From: Pararge aegeria
Lineage: Eukaryota; Arthropoda; Insecta; Lepidoptera; Nymphalidae
DNA length: 64,000 nt
Reading direction: 5' to 3'
Assembly: GCF_905163445.1 (NCBI RefSeq)
Contig: NC_053205.1
Span: 1,364,001 to 1,428,000 of the forward strand
Part shown: positions 12,301 to 21,300 of the stretch, piece by piece
How the letters are laid out: every line of letters begins with the position of its first letter
How positions within the stretch are numbered: the stretch's first letter is position 1
The notes under the pieces: model-generated
Told to the model about the DNA's origin: nothing
Databases searched by the model: none
What the model saw: only the letters and a program-made list of their open reading frames with translations
Translations under genes and position numbers: made by a program

Positions 12301-15300
12301 CTTGTTTATTGTTGACGGCCCATTGGCGCAGTTTGCAGCGACCCTGCTTTCTGAGCCAAAGGCCGTGGGTTCGATTCGACTGGAAAATGTTTGTGTGATG
12401 AACATGATTGTTTTCAGTGTCTGGGTGTTTATCTTTATATTATAAGTATTTTATGTATATTATTCATAAAAATATTCATCAGTGTTCGTAGTACCCATAA
12501 CACAAGCTACGCTTACTTTGGGGCTAGATGGCGCTGTGTGTATTGTCGTAGTATATTTATTTATTTATTTATTTGTCGGTAGGATTGTAACTAGCCACGG
12601 CCGAAGCCAGACCAGGCCGAACCGGAAAAAATTCGGTAACACTAAATTCCCAAAACTCTCCTGCCAGGAATCGAAACCGGGCCTCCAACTTTAAACCATA
12701 GCGTACCCCGCTGCGCTATTGTAACTACATAGTGCTCCTTATACGCGGTCGAATAATTTAACTACGATTTATATGGTATCGAAGGAACTTTTAGAAAAGT
12801 CCTATTATAGTATAAAGGACTACGTAATCGATAAAAAAAGATGTGAATTATTGCTCTAACAAGGTTGCTTTTCTAATAATTTTAAATGGCAATGTTTGAT
12901 GGTGATAACAAAAAAAAAACACCCGGCTTAGTTTGTTGTGGGCTTCCGCTTAAACCAGGACGCGTTTAGAACCGTCGCGTCGTAGCTTTATGGACCTACG
13001 TGAATAAAGATATTTTTGAATTTTAACTTTGAATATTTTTTGTTAAATGTCTATAATGTGAAAAAATTGTTTCACTTGTACCGTGGTTTCATAAAACCAA
13101 ACAATCCTTTTTGTTTTTTTTTTCTAATATGCGATTTTATAACAGGACTTCCCTCAACTCGGTAGGTACTGACAGAATACCAGCGTTGTGGGTCACATCA
13201 GTATCCCGAACATTAAGCTGAGTCAGAATGTTCTTATTGGCACGACACATTATAGACTTAAACGATTAATAATTCAGAATAAAATTCTTAAGTTACTCCG
13301 CATGTTTATGTTGTCCTGGTACATAAACAAATTCTATAAAGGACAGAGATTAAAATAGCCTAATTTTAAACCCATTTTTGAAACCGTAATAACCTTGCTA
13401 CAATCCGCGTAAAGCAAGGGAAAGCGGTGTACTTTACGATTACTTCAATCTTTGTATTCCACACCAAACAGATTTTCCGCAATGTTCGTACATACTTTTT
13501 ACAGTGCAAAAAATATATATAAATGTCCAAATAATCTTATCTGAATGTGTAATTTATTTCGAAATCATATTAGTATAGATTTAAATGCTTTTGATTTTAA
13601 TAATTAAATTAATTTTGTGCTCTTTGTGAATTTTAGGTGCAAGTCTGTAAACAGATCGTTGGAATATTCTTTTAGCTTAATGTGTTTGAAAAAGGACTTG
13701 ATAATGTACTTTCTTATTTTTGTGAATTTAAGGTGCAAATCTGTAGAAAGTACATTTTTTTTCCTTTTTGTGAATTTTAAGTACTAGTCTGTAAAAATAA
13801 CGTAAAATTATATATTGTGCTTTTTGTGAATTTAAAGTACTAGTGTGTAAAAATAACGTGAAATTATATATTGTGCTTTTTATGAATTTAAAGTACTAGT
13901 GTGTAAAAATAACGTGAATATATTTTGTGTGCTTTTTGTGAATTTAAAGTACTATTCTGTAAAAATAACGTGAAAATATTTTGTGTACTTTTTGTGAATT
14001 CAAAGCGTTAATCTGTAAACATAACGAGAAAATATTTTTAGTGCTTTTGTAAATTTTAAGTCCAAGTAAGTAAAAGTTGTATTTTTTTTTACTTTATGTG
14101 TCATTTCATAAGTAACTGGTGGCCGTATTTGGTAATTTAATAATGAATAAAATAAACAGGATGTCTGTATGTTATGCCACATCAGTGCACCTTTGTATAT
14201 ATGTATTAAAAACCATCACCGACACAAAAAAATACCACAAAAATAAGGTAATATAAATAATTATAAATACAAATACTTATAATAAAAATATACACCTATT
14301 ATATATAATATAAAATAAAAAATACTCACCTACTCAAATATTACTCGTAGTATAAAGAAAATTATAAATATGTTTTATTTACATTCTTTTATTGTTATCA
14401 TTTAGTGCACGTGTGTCTTGCCGACCTAAAGTTTTAAGTTTAAAGTATATTACGTAAAGTAATTATTTACGAATAGAATTCGAATTCAATTATTTTTATA
14501 AATAAACTTTTGTAAGGAACAATAGATGTGATAACCCAGTGGATAGGACTTCGACTTCACTATCGGAGAGGACCGAGTTCGAATCCCAGCACTGACCCTC
14601 TGAATTTTCTTAGTTATGTGCGCAACTAAAATATCACTTGCTTAAACGGCGAAGGAAAACATCGTTAGGAAACATGGATTCCTGAGAGTTCTCCATAATG
14701 TTTGACAACTGTATTGTGAACTGCCGTCACCGCACGGCCGTATAAATAATTGTATTTTTGTTTATAACACAAGAACACAGATATACTTATTTGGGAAGCA
14801 GTAGCGTGCATTTCACATAAGCACTAATGCACTGCCTACCTTAAATTACATACAACTTGAATACGAAGAGGATTTTTCCGTTTTATGCCATTTTCCAGCA
14901 TTGAGCCTCCTACCCTGGTCAATATACGTCGTCGCCCGATTGGCGCAGTGGGCAGCGACCCTGCTTTCAGAGTCCAAAGCCGTGGGTTCGACTCCCACAA
15001 CTGGAAAATGTTTAAATGATTTTTTTTCAATGGGTGTTTATATGTACATTAAAAGTATTTATGTATATTTTTCATAAAAATATTCATCAGTCACCTTAGT
15101 ACCCATAACACAAGCTACGCTTACTTTGAGGCTAGATGGCGAAGTATGATGTGTGTATTGTCGTAGTATATTTGTTTATTTATTTAGTTAGTTAATATCC
15201 TTAAACGAGCAACTCTTGTATACAATTGAAATCTAGGAATCGGTTTCAACGATTTTCATGAAATTTAGTATACAGGGGGTTTCGGGGGCGTTAAATCGAT

Positions 15301-18300
15301 TTATAGTCGTATTTTTAATTAAACGAAGTCAACTGACGTTTACTGTGTTGTCAGTTTATGATGGAATAAAAATAGTGTTGTGACAAAGTGAATCATTGAA
15401 AAAACTCCTGAATGAATGAAGGCGAATGAGTAGCCGCGCCGCGTTTTGTAAGAAGGCGACAAAAAACTGGTTGTAGTTAGTAACTTATATCAGAGCACTT
15501 TTATACAAATTTATTATAAAATAGAAATAATAGTCTTTTATAGTTTTGAAATGATTAACTATTTACACACATTGTTCATTCATCTGATTGAATGAAAACA
15601 AAACGCATCACTATTACTTTAAATATGGCAACATTATTTTACAATGTGACATTAGCTACTGTCAGTTGGCTTCGTCTAATTAAAAATACGACTATAGCTA
15701 GGATTCATTTTTAGAATGACGAAAAGACTTTATTCGTGTTTTCCGGTAATAACCGATTTGGTGCAGACGAAGTGCACGGGCCAGCTAGTTTATTTAATCT
15801 CGTGCACGCCACTGTATAGATGCACGCACCGCATTATCGTTAAGAACGCATTAAATATTAATTTTCCGATAATTAGGTTAATTATTATTGGTACACAAAC
15901 AAACATCCAACGCGATATGGCAATGCGTTACAAGGAACTGTTAGGGCTAATACTTTGACACGTCACTCCTCATTGTGTGTTGTAAATCAAGCGATAAAAG
16001 CGAGGGGAGAGAGTTCGAAACTCTAAAATCCCTACTAATATTATAAATGTCAATGTAAGTTTGTTTGTTACGCTTTCACGCAAAAACTGCTAAACTGATC
16101 CTCGTGAAACTTTGTACACATATTCTTGGAAGTGTCTGAAGTAATATAGGATACTTTCTATCCCGACATTAAGCTCGGTTCCTTTGGGAGAGGGGATGAA
16201 AGTGTTTGACGATTTTACACCATAACTCCGACAAATTATAACCGATTTAAATAATTATTTTTGTTTTATAGAGGTTATAATATGTGTTTAATTTGGCCCA
16301 AACTTTTTCTAGATCTGTTGAATGTGGCTGGAGATAGAGGACAGAACTCCTGAGCGAACAGCAGAAAACCCCTCATTTAAGGCTTAGCGATACTGAATAC
16401 TTCAATTTTTTTTAAGACTACAACTATATTGAATGCCACATCAAAAAACTAAATCAAACGCTGACGAAGTCGCGGGCAACAGCTAGTAAATAAATAAATA
16501 ATAATACTACGGCAATACACACACCGCCATCTAGTCCCAAATTAAGCGTAGCTTGTGTTATTGGTACTAAGATAACTGATGATGTTTCATGAAGAACATT
16601 CATAAATACTTATAATATACAAATAAACATTTAGACACCGAGACACGTTCACTTTCATCACACAGACATTTTCCAGTTGTGGGAATCGTACCCGCGCCCT
16701 CGGACTCGGTCTGCCAAGCGTCTACGGTCTGGGGGGGGGGGGGGGGGGGTGTCAAGCTGTCATGATCCCCTCCTCGTTGGCGCGGGAGCCCCAACAATCG
16801 GTTGGGGTGGTTGGTAGACAGTGGCGTGCACAGGGTTTTTGACCAGGGTATGCATAAAGAAGGAAAATGGCAGAAAATGGAAAATCCTTCCCCTTTACGA
16901 GTAATACAAAATTTTTAGGGTATGCAGTGCTTTTGTGCATGTATGAAGTGCACGCCACTGTTGGTAGACGTCCGGGAGGTATACAAAGCCAACAAGCCGG
17001 GACATGCCGTGGTGGTTTTCAGTTTGGGTATAGGGGTATAAGTATCCCCTTTAGGGGGAGTCCCACATAACCTCCGTCCTGCCCAAGGGTCGGTGGTAGC
17101 AATATAGCTTTTCTACCGCGCCCAAGATTAAAAAAAAGGTCGTTGAAAAAAAAAATACCGGAGTTAAGTGCATTTTAAGCTAGGACGCTTTATATACTAT
17201 GCTATGCTAGGATTTACGTTCTTTATGAAACAAAACATAAGTAATTACAACAAATAGTCGACTTACTAGAAACGGACATAAATTAGTGATATCAGCATAT
17301 AAATCATTTACAAGCAATATATGTAGGGCTGCCTTGAGGCAGAAATTGTAATTTGTCACTTCGAAATAGCCCTTGTCAATGAATCCTACCAGAGCACATA
17401 AAATTTCACCAGAGAGTATAGCGTCTGATATGGGATTTTAAATCGATATATAATCACAGTTATTTCATAAACATTAGCATACTTATATAATAAATGCGTT
17501 AAGTGTTTCGTTTCTTCCCCTTTCACGCAGCAACGGAGCAACAGATCGACGTGACATTTTGCATAAAACACTTAGAGAGCTTTATTTATGTCAATACAGA
17601 GGCTACTATTACTTTTATACCGAGATAAATAAATCCACGTGGTCAAAGTCGCAGGCAAAAGCCTGTAGTTTATAGATAATTCATGCAGTTAAAACAACCC
17701 AAAAATTTTAATTAGTTAAGCCTTTTTTACATGCCTATTTACACCATCTAAAACGTCAAATCAAAAATATATATTTACACATATTTTTACAACATTAACT
17801 ACTGTTAGTATTAATATTAATGGATTATACGAAAACCAAAATACAGTTCTTATGTTGTGTCAAAATGAATGCAATATGAATACGGGAACTTAAGAATCTT
17901 TATCGAAGAAACACTATCTTTGCTTTTTTATATCAATGTCAAAAATAATGTATTTTCCGTATATTTTTACAACACAATCTACAGTTAGTACATTAATTAG
18001 ATCATTATCACCAACGATATATGTTAGGAATAGTTTGGGTGCCAGTGGCTTACCTTGTGGGGCTCCGTAGCCGGGCGCTCCGTAGGTCGGCGGGGCTCCG
18101 TATGCGGCGTAGGCAGGGGCTTCGGACTGCAAAAATAGAAATGCTAAAGTCTTCTTCAAATGTATTACGTTTTCTTCACAGATTCGACATACGGATTTTA
18201 TTAAACCTTTTGAAAGTACCTATTATTTTATTCGGTTTAAAGATTGATTGGTATAATAGTACATTACTGCAGCGATCAGCGCAATCGTCCAATTTGTATG

Positions 18301-21300
18301 ACAACCAATGCCCACACTTTATACCATTTACCAGTTGACAGTAATTATTTTACCTCTAATGTTCTAAACTTTCACAATAAAAGTGGAAAATGGGAAAACG
18401 TTTGTGAGCTAGCAACATTCCGCGGGTGTAACAGAGAGACGTGCACGGGCGTTTTCGCTGTTTCTGGACACATTGCACTCACTGCTTGCATGATTGGCTG
18501 AATGAGGGTTCTGGATGTTCTTAATTCAATGACTCTGATCGGTGTACCAGTAGTGTGCGGTTCATACATGCACAAAAGCATTGCCTACCCTTTCTTTTTC
18601 CTTGGCGTGGTAGAAAAGCTTCATTGTTTTCCATGGGCAGGACAGCGGTTACGTGGGACTCCCCCCTCTAAAGGGGGTATACCCAAACTAAAAACCACCA
18701 CGGCGTCTACCACCACACCAAACGGATTGATGGGCCTCCCGCTTGCTAGCTTGACCCCCCCCCCTTTCAGATCGTAGAGAGATTTTTGTGTAGTGACGGC
18801 TAGCTAGGCGCTGCCTACACTAAAATTTTTGTACAACTCATGTTCAATGCAAAGGATTTTGCCATTTTATGGCATCTCCCTTCTTTATGCATACCCATAC
18901 CCTGGACAAAAACCCTGTGCACGCCACTGTACGCGTGTACGTGTACGTGTGTACGTGTGTACGTGTGTGCGTGTGTACAAAACAAAAATGCAATAGCTCA
19001 CCATGTACATTTGCGTGGGCGGCGGCTGGGCCCCCTCGAAGCCCACGAACTGCACCATCACGTCGCCGTCTATGGTGAAGTGCGTGATCCGCTGGTGCGG
19101 CAGCCGGTGCGGGAACTCGCAGAAGTGCTGTCCGTTCAACGCCACCTGGGAGCGACACGTCCGTTCAGCGGAGCCAGCGACCAAAATTCAAAATTCAAAA
19201 TTCATTTATTTCAAGTAGGCCTAATATAAGCACTTTTGAAACGTCAAGTCTGTTTGTGTGTAGTGACTCTACCACCGGTTCGGAAGGCAGATTCTACCGA
19301 GAAGAAGCCGGCAAGAAACTCAGCAGTTGCTCTTTTCCAACATTAACAATTTACATTTTACATTTCCAAAATTCATTTTTCTAATGGTAATGACAAATGG
19401 TACTGTTAACACCCCGGCCTTGTAAAGGGTTCCGAGCAATGTCGTGCATAGAGGGCACACAAATCTCCTGTAAGTTAAAAAAAACTTGAGGATAGGCTTA
19501 GTTAACAAAATATATAAAACAAGAACAATCCACCAAATGGTGTTAGCCGAAAATAAGATAGAGCTTAAAAAAAATACAAAAAATTTAGAAAACGCAAAAG
19601 TCTCATTTTACACAAAAAAATAAAAAAGAAAACTATAAAAAAAAAAAAAATAGTACTTAGTTTATTTTACAGAAAAAAAGAATATATCTAAAAATTAAAA
19701 ACTTTTCCCCTGTACAGAACAATCAGCAATTTACATTTAAATGTTATAACTAAGATGTTAGCTAAACTACCCGCACGAAAAAAAACGACTTGATTAAACA
19801 ACTAATAAAGCAATAAATACTTTCTAAAACATCTTAAAGTCAGTGCCATATACTCTTTCGGATATTCATGGATCCTAACTTCTAAGAGTATGTCTCCAAG
19901 TCACAAATTATACATATATACTTCTGATTAATCCTACCTTCAAAGACTGAGGCTCGCACAGCACCAGGGCTTCGAACTGGTCCCCCCTCCCGAGGGGCAT
20001 TCCCCCATTGGTCTCTTCAACTCCCCAGCTCATGGCGGACAGATGGTTCCTAACGATGCACATCTCTACGAAGCGGAAGTTGAGGTGAAGGGCGATGTCG
20101 TCGCGAGGGTCGGTGTTGGGTCCGCATTGAAGGTTGATGGCAAATCTAAAGGATACAAGAAAATAGTCATGATAGGAATTCATCCAGATACATTATGAAA
20201 GATGGCACTCTAGAGATATGTCGAGGGCTAGAACAGGTAGGAGACAAAAATTCGCTTTCAATATGCATAGAAGCGGGCGTAACTATGCGCATTTCCATGA
20301 TATATTATGAAAATTAAGCTTAATTTGCTATACCGTTTTATCTTTAACCGAAAGTACTAAACTAACAGATAACAGATAAAAACACTAATGTTACATGACA
20401 TCAACTCAGCCAATCATGGCGTGCCAATTAAAGCAGCCAATCTGAGCCAACCCAAGCCGGCCAATCCTTGCGAAGCCACCACTCCAGCTACTGATTGCCT
20501 TCAGTAGAACTAGAAGGGGTAAAGCAATAAAATGCTCTGCGAGCACATTTTTGGTCCTTTTCGACTAAATTGAACATTGTAAGCCGAAACTCTGCCCAAC
20601 GGTGTACAATCTATCTATATATATATAATAGAGAAAGTGTGTGGGTATGTTCCGTATAGGCTCCTAAACTGCTGGACCGATTTCAATGAAACTTTCAGGG
20701 AATCTCCGGATTGACCTGGCGAGTAATCCTGTAAAGTTTGGTGACGATCGGATCACTCCTATTTTTGAACTGTCAAACTGTCAAATACAGCTTTCATTTA
20801 CTATGATGATATTCTATTGTTGGGTGTACATGGGTGTAGATAATGACCTTCACCCGCTCGAGAAGAGAATAGAAGAGAATGAATATGGAGTGAATTAAAT
20901 GATTTAATATATTATAAGAATTAAATTAAAAATTTAATGATGTAAGTTTATTGTTTAAATAAAATAAAGCCACACCCACCCACAAAATCTAGCCCGGTTA
21001 AGCGGGCTGGGTACGCTAGTACAATATGAAATAGTGTGATTATCAAGTTTTGCTTTATTATTTTATGCCCACTGTTGCACTACTAAACATTTCTGGATTA
21101 ACCTGGGACCATGTTATCTATAGTGGTGCATGCTAACCGATAGATCAATGAGGCAATTCTGAAATGGAAATAACAATTTTGATGGATCACTTATCCATTG
21201 CCGTACCTTTGAGCTCCTGGCGGGATGCTACCCTGGAACCTGATCATACGGCCAGGGTACATACCCCCGGGGATGGGGTGAACACATGGGATCGACTGAA

